A stretch of DNA of 64,000 nucleotides from the NCBI GenBank assembly GCA_944990035.1, contig CALYLX010000037.1, positions 62,001-126,000 on the forward strand, written 5' to 3'. Under the pieces are notes generated by a model. It was not told the origin of the DNA. It made no database searches and worked only from the letters and a program-made list of their open reading frames with translations. The position numbers and the translations under genes were made by a program. This document shows positions 21,901 to 33,331 of the stretch, one piece after another (the first letter of the stretch is position 1; every line of letters begins with the position of its first letter). Origin of the DNA: Clitopilus passeckerianus. Taxonomy: Eukaryota > Basidiomycota > Agaricomycetes > Agaricales > Entolomataceae.

Positions 21901-23580
21901 CCAATTCACACCCATGTGGGCGTTCTTACGGATAGTATCATCATGGTCTTGATTCTCCTTGTATGTAGTTGCTGAAGCCACCCTGACCAACCCCAACTCG
22001 ACATTATGCATGCCAGTGGACGCGGAGTCGCCTCCTGAGGCTTCGGGGTTGCCCATCTTTTCTCGTAAGTTTCGAAACTAAGTATTCCATAATCGTTTTA
22101 AATGCAGAGCTTCAGACGATTATCGTTCGAACACATACCACCTGAGACGTATCTGTCTTCCTCATTTTTTCCCTCAAAGTGGTCCGGACAAGAAGCGTGT
22201 CCATTAGTGTCTAGTTACACGAAAAAGTGAGCAGCGCTGCAGGAAACGTAGTCCGAAACACCTACAAGGGTGTATATCCGCCCATGAGGAAAAGTGAGTG
22301 CAGCAAACATACTGTTCGTTTCTGTACCGCATATAGCTATTACATAAAATATTTATTGATAAAGGAAGCCCTTCTAGGCGGTGGTGAGGTATCGGATCAC
22401 GTACCGTATATCAGAAGACCGAGAACGGCAACTAAGGCGGCAGCTATCCCGGTTTGTATACTCTTCCTCAGAAGTTTCCCAATAGTCCAATCTGTCTGTC
22501 GATTCCCAGTTCTAGATCGGAGAAAGGTGTGAACAAGGATGCCTAGGTTTTGGAATTCATGCTATAGAGAACGTTGGCGCGATTAGATTTATGACCGAAC
22601 CTGATATAAGTAGATCGGCAAGAGCTTGTGCGATGTTCCAGGGTATGATAACATATCGGATTGCGATTGCGTTTCGAGCCTGATTACGATGTCCGTTCCG
22701 TGAGTAAGGGATGGTTTCATGGGATATGAGGATGCTTACGACGATACACTAAACCCACTGATATCATAAACTATTGGTTCTCACGTCCAAGAATCAGGCA
22801 AAAAGAACATCGAACTCACGCGACAGATACAGATATTCCGAGACTAACACTTCCCGTGGTCAATAGAGCTATGATGATACAGATTATTCGACTCCGTCTA
22901 AGCTTGAATATCCTACAAGACAGCAAAAAAAGTGAGCTTTGACTGCAATGTCGATCGTGGAGTTACCAACCTATGAATGAGAAAAGACTGCGTGATTCCA
23001 GCGGCTAAAGAGTCCAATATTGGCGTTGTTACAAGTTCCCAGGTCGGTTCTGAAACGAAGGCATTAATAGCGGTTGAGAAAAAAGGGACATAACCTACTT
23101 CCTTGCAGAATCGCCGGGTTATTATAATTCTCGACACTGTCAAATAGAGTCATGCTCAGTCGGCCTTCATCAAACCAAGAGACAACGTTCCCACTAGGGA
23201 ACTCTACGTACAGGGAAACCCAAGGAACGTGTATCATCCTGTACCACAACGGGTTGGGAATGTAAGTAAGGGTGTCGCACTCAGTAAGGAACAAAAGGCT
23301 TACGCGCAAGAATGAAACACGTCAATCACCAGTAGGCTTGCCACTACCGCTCTATACGACCACGCAGTCTTGGTGAGTTTTTCTCGGCAATAACAAACGA
23401 GTTGAGACACACTTTATCCATAGAGGATCATCAAATCCTATGATTCAGGCGTTACTACAGCCCGAGATTCAGACTCTTGGCTGAGAAGTAGTAGAGTATG
23501 AATTGGTACGATGTTATGCCAAAAAGGAACGTATTAACTGCCAGAAGATACTCGGCTAGTGAATAAGACGCCTTCGCTAT
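21900..23580 (-). CDS. DUF6534-like multi-pass membrane protein, exon structure unresolved (possibly decayed)
   Basis: Minus-strand coding blocks separated by likely short introns read in order as follows. AVNTFLFGITSYQFILYYFS (about 23540), DDPLWIK (23430), WSYRAVVASLLVIDVFHSC (23340), FDSVENYNNPAILQ (23130). Then TWELVTTPILDSLAAGITQS with FLIHR (23030), RIICIIIALLTTGSVSLGIS (22870), WNIAQALADLLISGS (22630), IGKLLRKSIQTGIAAALVAV (22460) and FPHGRIYTL (22280), ending in a hydrophilic tail. The order of hydrophobic segments and the loop W..(L/V).TPIL...AG..QSF..R match the seven-helix DUF6534 family expanded in mushrooms, whose function is unknown. Several junctions (near 23415/23369 and 22820/22680) do not close in phase by eye, so either I have misplaced splice sites or the gene is a pseudogene. 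Two LREKM-containing segments lie in tandem near the 3' end. Confidence 0.5.
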
Positions 23581-23949
23581 GGTACTTCGTCAGACCTACA
23601 ACAAATTCCAATATAAACAGCATCTGCACATCCATGCATACTCAGAAATCAACATAAACACACTGAATTGACACGACACTTACCTATCGTCAAAGGGTAA
23701 CCTGTATCCCTTGTCGAGAGGTTCGCCAAAACAGGCTGACGCAGGTTCGAGGAAGAAGTCTGGAGGGTCGAGGATATTGTGTATAAGGCCATCGAGGGTG
23801 GCGGCAAGGAACCGCCGTTGCTCGCCGTCGATCTACAGTCTTCTAATAGTGATTTTCACCGTGAGTAGGGTTTGGGAAAGGGTGTCGGGGAATTCCGATA
23901 AATTCAGGGTGCAAGCCCTCTATTTGCAAAGCGAAAAAGTTGGAGCTGG

Positions 23950-24180
23950 TATTCAATCAGTGATGCGCATCAGAATCGCCTGGAACGGAGCCCTTTCGGT
24001 GATCCAGCAAGGGACTGGAGTTTGCAAGTACTGGGGACTTACGTTGAGAGGCGATTGGGCAGATGATGTTATCCGGCGACCCAACGAATCCGACGACTGT
24101 CTACAGACAACGAATCCGGGAAGGAGCCCGTTGCGAAAGAGTTAATCATGCATCAGCATTGGCCTGCAATGGTTTCTCTC
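23950..24180. repeat. Direct repeat, copy B (diverged duplicate of 24430-24690)
   Basis: Shares long blocks with copy A about 500 bp away in the same orientation: AGAATCGCCTGGAACGGAGC, GATGATGTTATCCGG, then CGACCCxACGAAxCCGACGAC, then GGAAGGAG. Overall identity by eye is about 75 percent. Indels and an in-frame stop show that this copy is not an intact coding unit. Confidence 0.65.
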
Positions 24181-24429
24181 TAGCTTCAGTGTCATTTTTA
24201 AGCGGGGAGAGAGGGAGTGCAAGATTTCCAGAGATAGACCAGTCAGCCTTCTTGGACAGCCGAACAAATGATAAAAGCATAGTAAAGCCATGAGACACTC
24301 TGCTCTTCAAGTAACACTGCATCGGGGTTCAAGTAGGTCAATAGCCATGAAGAACTGGAAGCACTTGAAAGTCAATGATTACAACAGATATCACCTTGCT
24401 GTCAGGTTGATAGACTGGTAGCACTAGCT

Positions 24430-24690
24430 ACGTACGAGGCGGTGTGTCTGCGTTCGTGTACAGCATGATGGGATTCAGAATCGCCTGGAACGGAGCCCTC
24501 ACCCTATCCCACATGAGCCCGTAGCTTGCAAGTACTGGGGGTTTACGGAGAAACGTGCGGGGGTGGATGATGTTATCCGGTGACCCGACGAACCCGACGA
24601 CAGTATACAGGCAACAAATCTGGGAAGGAGACCTCTGCGAAAAGTCAATCACGCATCGGGATTGGCCGGCAGTGGGATGCTCCCAAGCTT
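24430..24690. repeat. Direct repeat, copy A (diverged duplicate of 23950-24180)
   Basis: Homologous to copy B. On the minus strand it carries a 98-residue open frame with VGFVGSPDNIIHP and RVRAPFQAILNPIM; on the plus strand it carries MLSGDPTNPTTVYRQ, also preserved in copy B. No family recognised. Confidence 0.65.
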
Positions 24691-24847
24691 CGAAGTCATT
24701 TTTACTAATAGCCCAAAGTATCAATCCTGTAGCGATATTTTGTAGAGGTTGTGAACCAGCGTTGAAACCAAAATATGAGAATACGGAGCGTCCAGAAAGA
24801 AAGCTTGCCTGGGAATTTGACAGGCCCCATCATCTAATCGTTCTTTG

Positions 24848-25823
24848 ATGCTACCTCCATTCGACCTCCCAGACGAAGTCTTCCTCCTCGTATCGGACGA
24901 GCTTGCATCGCCAGCAGACTTCATACTTCACCGTTCTCTAGCTGCTCAGCTTAAAGGAAGCCGAGCATCCACTGCCCAGAATGGATCCCAGACCCAAGCA
25001 ATAATTCTATCGGTTTCTGAGCCTCTTGCTCGATGGACTGCTATAGCTTCAAAATCTGTGGGTTTCCATTTGTCTCTATCTTTGAAACAAACGAAAGAAT
25101 ATTACTCAAGTGTGCATGGGTTTTAGAACGTGAACATCCAGGCCCAAATTACCTCTGGTTCCCTCGCCTTCATCGACGTCCTCTCACACATCCAGCGTCC
25201 AATGACATCGTCCAATTCTAACAACTCGACCACCACCGTCCAGCCTGCTCTCCGGCCCATTTTCGACCTTCTTACACCTCTTCTCGGGATTGATAAAAAA
25301 GGAAACAGCGACACTCAGAATGCGGGCAAGAGTCCACTCGTGATCCTAGATGATTTCACGACTCTCAGCTGGCTTGGATTCACCACGGCTGATCTCGTGC
25401 GATTCATAAGAGCACTCAAAGCAGCTTGTAAGAAGGTACGACACACGGCCGCTCCTTTGCTTGAAGCAATGGATTTTGAAGCTAGATCCTAGGCCAACGC
25501 AACTCTGATTGTCCGACATCACAATGTTACGCCTGGCCAACTGGATGACCTCTTCCGAGCACTTCTCCAATTGTGTTCTTATCACCTAGAGGTGAAACCA
25601 CTTTCCAGCGGACGTAGCGGTTCTGTAAGCGGAGAGGTGGGCATGCATGTATTCTTCGCCCATAACCTGCTAAACTGTACCCTATCAGGTCGCCCTCCAT
25701 CCAGGTCTCACCACATCTCCCGGCGCCGTAAAACTCATATCTCGAAATACCGCCATGCATTACCGTCTAACAGATACAGGCGTTACATTCTTTCACAGAG
25801 GAACAAGCGGCGGTGTACTGTAA
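24848..25823 (+). CDS. ELP6: Elongator complex subunit Elp6
   Basis: Four exons (24848-25057, 25127-25435, 25493-25636, 25689-25823) give 265 residues. The N-terminus LVSDELASPADFILHRSLAA, the following SVSEPLARWTAIASKS and then NVNIQAQITSGSLAFIDVL are the RecA-like Elp6 signature. Later blocks SPLVILDDFTTLSWLGFT and ATLIVRHHNVTPG fit the Walker-B-like strand region. Elp4-Elp5-Elp6 form a hexameric RecA-like ring that binds tRNA and supports wobble-uridine (mcm5/ncm5) modification by Elongator. Length matches the family. It converges on the eL8 gene, 225 bp between ends. Confidence 0.9.
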
Positions 25824-26048
25824 CTCTTTCCTCCAAGTGAAATAGAGGAATCGTAAAATTAGAATAATAATACATTTATCGTACACATCAGCTCAACATC
25901 GCGAGGCTTGCAAATAGCAACAGCGAAGACGTGGGTCGTTGCAAAGCGGCATAACACATGCATACCAAATCATATATCCTAGGACATGAGAGCGACAAGC
26001 TACATCTTTTATCACCCGAGAGGTTCCAACCGACAATCCAGGTGCTGC

Positions 26049-27300
26049 TTAGAGCTTTTGAAGGGCAGCCGCAGAGATGGTCTGGCCAGCAGCCTTGGCA
26101 CGCTTGCGGAGCATGGCAGTCGACTTGTTGCCGCGGAGACCTCCGCCCCACTGACGACGGTTCTCCTCGTACTTGTCGGAGAAGTTAGCCTTGGCTGCGC
26201 TAACGAGGTTGGCAAGCTCCCTTTGGTCCTCGCTCTTGACCTCCTGGATGGCCAAAACAGCAGCCGTCTTCTTGTGGACGACAGTGCCGAGACGAGCCTT
26301 GCCCTTGACGATGACGTAGGGAACACCCATCTTACGGCAGAGGGCGGGGAGGAAGACGACGAGCTCGATGGGGTCAACATCGTGGGAGATGACAACAAGA
26401 GCTGCCTTCTTGGCCTCGACGAGAGCAACGATGTGGTTGAGACCGTACTTGACGAAGAGAGGCTTCTTGGTATCCTGATTGATAGAACAGTCAGTGTCGT
26501 CTTTGCCAAGGTAGAGAAAATCGACGAACATCAGCCTTCTTGCCTTCGGCGGCAGCAGAAGCAGCAGACTCAAGGCGAGCCTTCTTCTCCTGCTTAGATT
26601 CAGGGCGGTACTTGTTCAAGAGCTTGAACAACTGAGTAGCGGTGTTCTTGTCCAAGGTGTGTGAGAACTGAGCAATTGCAGGGGGGACCTTGAGGCGCTG
26701 GTTGAGGACGACTTTCTGGCGCTGGAGACGGATATATTCGGGCCACTTGACGAAGCGGGTGAGGTCAGTCTTGGGACGGATGTCCTGGCCTATTGTACCA
26801 GGTCAAGCACACCGCTGAAGTAGTGGGGTAGAATGATTTACCAATACCGAAGTTCTTGGCCTTAGCCTCGAACAAGGGGTTCTTCTTGGCCTTGGTGGCC
26901 TTGCTGGCGCCGAAGGGGGCGGCAGCGGGCTTCTTTCCAGATCCGGCTTTAGCTTTGGGGGGCTGGTCATTGAGACGAAGTCAGCAATGTTATTCAACAG
27001 TATAAAACTAGTTGACATTGCGCCTCGGAGCTCTAGTGTCGTGCAAGCACGGCCCAGCATATATTTGCTTCATTGCTCTTCAAGAAGAGCTCAGCATATG
27101 AAACGTCGAGTATATCAATCGATACATCGATTATTTCAAAGTTGCTTTAGGCAGGTAACACATCTACGGTTATCGATCAGCAAACTGAGTCGAGGCTCAT
27201 CTGAAGTGAAAACTTGCCATCCATCTCAAAACACATCGCCGTCGAGATGTTTGATGCTTGACACTAGAGCTCGTCGACGTATGCAACGTTTTCTCACCAT
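26049..27300 (-). CDS. RPL8: 60S ribosomal protein eL8 (L7a/Rpl8 type)
   Basis: Four coding exons (complement of 27298-27300, 26842-26962, 26530-26789, 26049-26474) give 269 residues. The first coding exon is only the ATG, followed by GTGAGA and a 335-nt intron; the second begins [20 protein letters not shown]. Core motifs include [36 protein letters not shown], the L7Ae RNA-binding core ([40 protein letters not shown]) and the tail [16 protein letters not shown]. eL8 binds 25S/5.8S rRNA in the large subunit. A long intron after the start codon is common in fungal ribosomal-protein genes. Confidence 0.95.
26963..27297 (-). other. Long first intron of eL8 gene (335 nt)
   Basis: Minus-strand donor GTGAGA directly after the ATG, and acceptor GACCAG before CCCCCC. 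I looked for a C/D-box snoRNA because ribosomal-protein introns often carry them. CTGA (box D) occurs several times but no convincing paired RTGATGA box C with a terminal stem was seen. Confidence 0.7.
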
Positions 27301-27841
27301 TTTTGTTGATGTTCTTGAGGATGTCGGCACTGGGCTGGAGGATGAGGGAGGGGGCTGGAGGAAAACTGAACAACCAAAGTTTGGACTATCAAAGCTGCTT
27401 ATGTAATGGATCGGCTCGACGGCTCCGTCCTGCCCTTTGCGCTACCGGCCATGGCGGCATGGCCAGTTCACAGCGACTACCTTTGACGAAAGGACGGCTG
27501 TCTTGACTCTATGGCGGCTTTTCGGTAACGAATATATGAAAAGCGCACCCGAACTGGTTTTCTCCTTTATATCAGAAACACCCAACTTGAACTAACCGGC
27601 AACTAGCCTGCCTATCTGGATGAAAGCTTTGAAGGCTCTGGCGGGCATTACCTGTGTCATTCCACCCCCATTCATAATGAGAGAATTCCGAGTCTTTACT
27701 GGGTGGTATGACATAAACGGAATTGTGGCGCAAACTGTGAACCGGCCTTCATCGACATCACGCGGCCACCTGGATTTCAGATTATGACTCACATCAGAAG
27801 ACATCAATCAGCTGGAAGCAGATATCTATCCTTCCTCCAAG
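27301..27841. promoter_or_regulatory. Divergent promoter between eL8 and isochorismatase-like genes
   Basis: 541 bp between divergent start codons. Contains AT-rich TATATGAAAAG (27534-27544) and CTTTATATC (27569-27577), either of which could be a core-promoter element for one of the two genes. No gene supported. Confidence 0.4.
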
Positions 27842-28515
27842 ATGTCTTCGATGTCTATCGTGGACAAGAATACCGCCCTTCTCGTGGTTGATGTACAGCA
27901 AGGTAGACAATGATTGACATTTCTTCTGCTGGGTTATCTGACCGCCTGAGATCAGGATTCAATTTCCCTCCGTACGCGGGGAAGCAATCTAGCACTCCGG
28001 AATGCTACCATAATGTTGGAGAACTCCTGAAAGCATTCAGGGAAACCTCTTTACCAGTGATCCATATTCAACACCATTCTACTAAATCGGCATCGCCATT
28101 CCACCCCGTCAACAATCCACAAGGGATCAAACCCATGCCAGAAGCAGCTGAACTTCCGGGAGAGGTTCTGTTCACGAAGAACGTACATTCGGCTTTTATT
28201 GGCACACCGTTAGAACGACATCTGAAGGAGGCAGGAATCAAGAAGCTGGTCATCGTTGGATGCTCGACTACGGAGTGCGTCAGCACGACTGTCCGGATGG
28301 CGAGTAATCTTGGCTGGGAGGTCTTCCTTCCTCGAGATGCCACGGCAGCATATGCTAAGGAACCCGCTCCTGGAGCTCGAGCAGACTCGAAGATTTTTGA
28401 TGCGGAGACGATGCATGAAGTTGCTCTTGCAGAACTGCATGAAGAGTTTGCGACTGTCATCACGACAAATGATGTTCTGGAGGCGGTAAAGGGGGTTGCT
28501 TCGGTATCTCCCTGA
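27842..28515 (+). CDS. Isochorismatase-like cysteine hydrolase
   Basis: Two exons (27842-27902 and 27956-28515) give 206 residues. The catalytic triad of the isochorismatase/nicotinamidase-related fold is visible: Asp17 (LLVVDVQQGF), Lys95 (FTKNVHSAF) and Cys128 (VGCSTTECV), with the usual cis-peptide-like VGCSTT turn. The length is typical of stand-alone hydrolases of this superfamily, which cleave amides or vinyl ethers. The substrate cannot be told from sequence. An alternative start at 27851 would shorten the protein by three residues. Confidence 0.88.
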
Positions 28516-28628
28516 GTTTGGAAGAGGAGATGGTTGCCCTTGTTATTGATTCCAACCGAGGGGTTACGATAGATATTATTATATTTTACATACACGCAAT
28601 TGCAAAGCTGTTCCGGTGCTGCCAAGTC

Positions 28629-29587
28629 CTACGTCTGCTTCTCGGGTGGAGCGAGCGAACTAAATGGTTTCCCTGGCGGTATGCGGGCAGCAGTGGCACC
28701 AGCGTCTACTGGCAGGATAACACCTGTCATCCACCTCGCTTCCTCGCTGGCCAGGAAGCGCACGGCAGCGCTGATATCCCAGGCATTGCCTTCTTTTCTT
28801 AAGATATTCATGTTGACACGGGCCTCTCGTACCTCCGGGGTGATCCCATAGGTGTAGACCATAGGCGTGAAGACAGCACCTGTCGAAGAATATTAGTCTT
28901 TTGAAAGCTGAACTGGTCACTTGTGAAGCACATACCAGGACAAACACAATTGACTCGAATACCTGTGGGGCCGTGGTGAGCAGCCATGGCTTTCGTCATA
29001 TTGATGATAGCGCCTTTGCTTGTCGGATACAACAACATCGGGACCCCTCCTCCCAACCCAGCAATGCTTGAAATGTTGACAATCGAGCCTTTTCCGTAGA
29101 GAGTTCCAGCATCGTTCCTCTCCATCGCAGGCACGGCATACTTCGTCATCAGCATCATGCTTGCCACATTGACCTCCATGCCTCTGGCCCACTCTGCCGT
29201 ATCAACGTCCACCGCGGTGCCCATAGGCCCAGCGATACCAACGTTGTTGACCAATATATCCAGCCTCCCGAACTGAGAAAGTGCAAGCTCGACTGTTTTC
29301 TTGCAATCTTCCTCCTTCGTTACATCGGCGTGGATAGCAATGGCCGTCCCCTTACCGAACTCGTTCTCGATCATCGAGACTGTGAGTTCGGCGTTCCCTA
29401 GGATAATGTCAGAGCAGACAACTCGAGCACCGGCTTCTGCAAGAAGGATTGCAGATGCACGTCCATTCCCTAGGCCAGCAGCTTGGGAGCCTGCGCCAGT
29501 GACAATGGCAACCTTGCCAGCAAGGGACCTGGATGGACGAGGTGGGATAGTGTGGAAGGATTCGTCGATTGGTTGGCTGCTGGACAT
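28629..29587 (-). CDS. Short-chain dehydrogenase/reductase (SDR)
   Basis: Two exons (complement of 28936-29587 and 28629-28879) give 300 residues. The nucleotide-binding motif TGAGSQAAGLGNGRA starts at about residue 30; NNVGIAG (NNAG-type), a serine block (GSIVNISSIAGLGG) and the active-site YPTSK follow. After the intron come FTPMVYTYG and ASEEARWMTGVILPVDAG, the normal end of a classical SDR. It would be an NAD(P)-dependent oxidoreductase of unknown substrate. It converges on the isochorismatase-like gene, 113 bp between stop codons. Confidence 0.9.
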
Positions 29588-30318
29588 GGTGAGAACTTGG
29601 CTGAGGGAGGTGATCGCAAATGTTGCCTTAATTTATAGCGAAAGAGTTGGCCGTAGATCTTGACCACCTTTAGAAGAGTCAGAAGAGGTCAGCAGACGAC
29701 CCGATGAAACGAGAGCCGATAAGCCGAGCATAGTGTTTGAAAGTTTCCAGCCGTCAATGGAGTTGACTGGGAGTTGGGTACTCCGAGCTGCAACAACGAT
29801 TTTGATTGGTTCATTCCAATTCAAGAGGATCCGTGACTAGAATACCTAGGGAGCGCAGCATTTCGAGGACACGCGATTGGTTAGAAGGCAGTCATGACTT
29901 CAGGTGGCGCCCTACTGTGAAGTTGATCGGCGTGCTGGCATTTGAGTCAATCATCGACCTTGGTTGTTTCCGAGGGCTCGACAACCAAAAATTTAGAAGT
30001 AGGTTTTTGTCAATGATTCCATTGGTATCGTTGATTTCTAGCAGAACGTACATCCTGCTCGTACAAGCATATCTAGTTAATACATAGAGAGTTTCTACTC
30101 TACTCCTAGTCTTTGGTATTTCACAAGCTACATAATGGTCAGAGGGTACTATACTAAGCATTCCAATCCAAAGCAACAAAATTAGTACAGTATTAATGCT
30201 ACAGCAAGTCATGTAGCGCTTTATCATATTCATTCGGGAAATGTGCACTGTTCATCCAGAAAAAAAGCAAATAATATAAGCATTATTCCACAACCGGCAT
30301 GGAGATGAGAGTTCGAAC
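29588..30318. other. AT-rich intergenic region
   Basis: About 730 bp between the lipase-like gene's 3' end and the SDR start, both minus strand. Contains the SDR promoter and an AT-rich stretch (30000-30290). A GTTCGAACTC string at 30311-30320 resembles a Pol III B box, but no tRNA fold is present (see rejected). Confidence 0.4.
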
Positions 30319-32800
30319 TCACGTCAACATATGCTTCGCAAACACAATCTGCCCAAACACCTTCTCCGCATCGTGCACCTCAAACAACCTCAACTTATCA
30401 AAATGCCCGCTCCCACCCCCAGTGCCAGGCTCCATGCTGAAGACTGATCGATGATTGTGATGTAGGTCGCTATCTCGCACGGCCCAGAGAACGCGTCCGG
30501 GTGGGAACATGTTGGAGGATTGCATGCTCGCTTCGAGCGACTTCCGCATTGCGATAAACTGCATTAATGCAAATTAGCACATGTCAAGAGCACTGCAGGT
30601 GTGACCCAAACATAGACATGATACTCACCCATTTAGGATCATCCACGGACCCGAATCCGTCTTTCCACCTCCTCGCTCTATCAGTGACGGCGGTATATCC
30701 CTCCCTTATCACACCGTCTTCCTTCCTCCTCTCTGCCTCACACAGCCAAGCAGCTGCGTTCCGGAGGTCTCTCACTGAGCCAAGTGAAAGTCTCGCGATG
30801 ACATCGTGAGAGTAGACGAAAGAGACCATTAGGTTGCTCGCTAATTTGCCTAAAGCGGCATCTGTAAGGGCGCTGCAGGAAAGGAGGAATCATGTGTGAG
30901 AAGAAAAGATAAGGCGAAGATAGCAAGGTACTTACGGAGGCCCGATGAGGTATGCGGTAACTCGTCGTCCTGGTGGCAGGCCACTTGAGCGGACGGTAAG
31001 GCAGGTCTTGGGGTCTGCCCACATCATGGCCAATATTGCTGCGACGCCGGCGCCGAGACTGTGGCCACACATGACGAGTTCTATGTAGTAGGGCCGCCTT
31101 CAGTAAAAAGTAAAGTTTGTCGAAGAATAGAGCACGAACCGTAATCGGGGTTATTATACAACGCTTCCTGAACAGCCAGCTGTACCGGCTTTCCCTTCGC
31201 CCCCATAGCTTTCGCCATTCTCAACATCCCCGCGTGTACGTGGTATTTTGGCTGAGGTCCCGTCGCTCCCGGGGTGGTAGGGTGCGACTGCGCCATGCTC
31301 GGAAATACAAACTGGCCGGGTATTTGGGATTCGGGTTCTACCTGTTCTTCCGACACAGGCTCAAATGGCTCAGATTCGCAGGTCAAGTCAGCGGCGATTT
31401 CGTTGAGTGACATGGTCCCTCGCATAACGAGAACCACCTGCCCTCTACCGTGATCTGTTAACACCCAGAACCTGGGCATGAGGTGTTCACTCCCGATGAC
31501 GGCTGTGGATTTGGCTTTCATCTTCTCCCTCAGCTCTTTCTTCGCCTTCTCCCTTGTTCTATCACCGCTGTGTCCGATTTGGTGAGCCCGCTCGAATAAC
31601 TCTTGGTCGTGTTTTCCGAGTAGCAGGCTCCACCAAGAGTAGCCGTTTTCGCCGCTTTGCGGAGGGTCGGTAGATGAACCTTCTCCCGAAGCTTCGGCTT
31701 CTGAAGCGACGATTGCGTTGGCGAGTTCGGCTTCTTCAGAGGCCATGGCTGCTGCTGAGCTTGAGGGTGTTCGTGAAAGGGATGCTATGCCGAAGAACCA
31801 GAGGGTGGCACCGCCGTAGCCTGCCAATACGAGCTTGGATAATCGACGAAGGGTCGCTTTCAACTCGTTTGTGGGCATCTTCATGAGTTCGGGTGGAGGG
31901 GTAGGCGGGAAGGAGAAGTATGATGAATATGTTGATACGGGTCGCGAAGATGCGGTCATGGTGGACGTGGTGGAGGATGTTAGCGGTGTCATTGAGAACT
32001 TCTTGCGATCCTTGCGTGAGATGGAAGGTTGGATGACGGATTGGTGGCGGGAGTGGGTTGGTGAGTATGGGTAGTGGAAGCTTGGTGTTCGTGGTGTTGG
32101 GGGACGAGGAGGTGCTTCACCGATGTCTGCTGCGATGATATGGGCACTGCGGTCAGGGAAGATGACATCTGAAGTCACCCGAACACGAGAATTTCTGAGA
32201 GAAGAAAATTTTAGGTGAGGTTGAAGAATGGGTTGAAGATGCGTACTTTCGTGAAAGAGTTCGGGCGCTCGTTTCAGATGGCTCATGAACGCGTATTTCG
32301 CGTACATGCCTGAACCACATCTTCTCTTGCCATTCTTGTGTGACTCCTTGCAGTGAAACCCAGGCGATGATGCCCCTTGCGATTTGGGTGATTCCATAAT
32401 CCTTATCAGAGAATCCAGGACCATGGGCGGCGGGTGTCGTCCACTCTCGTTTGACAAGGGTTATGAAGGAAGCGAGAGAGAAGGAAGCGTCGCTGCTTCC
32501 GGGGAAGAAAACAGAAAGAACGTTGATCGAGCTATGTGCAGCAATGACGGAAGTTGCAGTGACATATTCACCAAGGAATATGGGTGCGAGGGTGATTCGT
32601 TCCGCAAATGATATAACGGAATGCGCAGCGTCACCGAGAGCTTGCCGAGCGACGTTGTTTCCACCAAAGAGAGCATGGTCAACAACAGACGAGGTGACGC
32701 CCACGGCTGTCGCCACAATTCCTCTCGTTAAAGCAAACTGATAATCGATTCGTTCAGAGATCTTTTCAATTGAAATAATCAATGTCCACGTACCCCACAT
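30319..32800 (-). CDS. Class-3 lipase, sn1-specific diacylglycerol-lipase-like
   Basis: Five exons (complement of 32247-32800, 31140-32194, 30936-31080, 30629-30872, 30319-30558) give 745 residues. The N-terminal 180 residues are hydrophobic/helical. A Ser/Pro-rich linker precedes the lipase core: VLTDHGRGQVVLVMRGTMSL (oxyanion strand), HAGMLRMAKAMG, then the nucleophile elbow CGHSLGAG with Ser544 spanning the third exon. An acidic residue follows at YSHDVIARLS (Asp608), with a C-terminal HD motif near EVHDAEKVF. The order matches fungal and animal DAG-lipase-like proteins that release fatty acid from diacylglycerol. The start at 32800 (MWGTW) is the first in-frame ATG; a short upstream exon is possible because a GTACGT donor-like string overlaps it. 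Confidence 0.85.
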
Positions 32801-33331
32801 CTTGTTCCGAACTTTGCAGCACTAAACCCCAGATTTGCTGCAGACGAGGCGAGATCGAGACTTTGTCTGCTATAAAAATCCCAGTTTTTGACCATTGAAC
32901 CTTTGATTCATGGACCTCTGAAGATTTCTAGGTGGTCTAGATGGTGGAAGTCGCTGGCAAAGATGTTGAAACCGCCGCCCCAGTTGTGACGCTTGGGTCG
33001 TGTGGCAGCTTGCATGAATATAATCCATTGGGGTTAAAAGTCTCCAGTCCATGTGATTCGCCGTTACACGTCGTCGATCATATCAAATCTTAGCCTCAAG
33101 CGGAGCCTTTTACCGCAAATTTGCCGTCAAAACTATCGAGAAAAGCACAAAGAACAAGCAGAGACTGCATAGAGATTTCAGATTGACTGTGGAAGTCGTG
33201 AACTAAGCCGTGCAGTTCTTTGAATTCAACGAAGGATGATGGCACAATCATAAAGTCATAACCACAATCTAGGGTTAGGTCTTACTGAACCCCGAAATTT
33301 GACATCAGCCTTTGCATTCTCACTGCTATTC
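32801..33331. promoter_or_regulatory. Divergent promoter between lipase-like and ICP55 genes
   Basis: 531 bp between divergent start codons. A TATAAAA element lies on the plus strand at 32870-32876, in a place suitable for the minus-strand gene only if read as TTTTATA. No gene supported. Confidence 0.4.

Larger units (their letters stand above)
23581..24847. other. Relic-rich intergenic region upstream of ELP6
   Basis: Contains a minus-strand block at 23832-23682 reading IDGEQRRFLAATLDGLIHNI then LDPPDFFLEPASACFGEP. A stop interrupts the same frame just upstream, which suggests decay of an unrecognised gene. It also holds two copies of a 200-250 bp segment (annotated separately). Which strand was once coding is unclear, because both strands keep similar short frames. 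Confidence 0.4.

Noticed and set aside
23711..24145. 144-residue plus-strand ORF (MSRGSPKQADAGSRKK...)
   Set aside because: Covers both the decayed minus-strand block and repeat copy B; no splice context or recognisable domain.
26963..27297. C/D-box snoRNA in the eL8 intron
   Set aside because: Box D-like CTGA strings occur but without a good box C and closing stem.
28068..28625. 185-residue minus-strand ORF opposite the isochorismatase-like gene
   Set aside because: Antisense shadow; the plus strand carries the full catalytic triad.
30311..30320. GTTCGAACTC with a poly-T run on the minus strand, possible tRNA
   Set aside because: The sequence 70 nt upstream is lipase coding sequence with no A box or paired acceptor stem.
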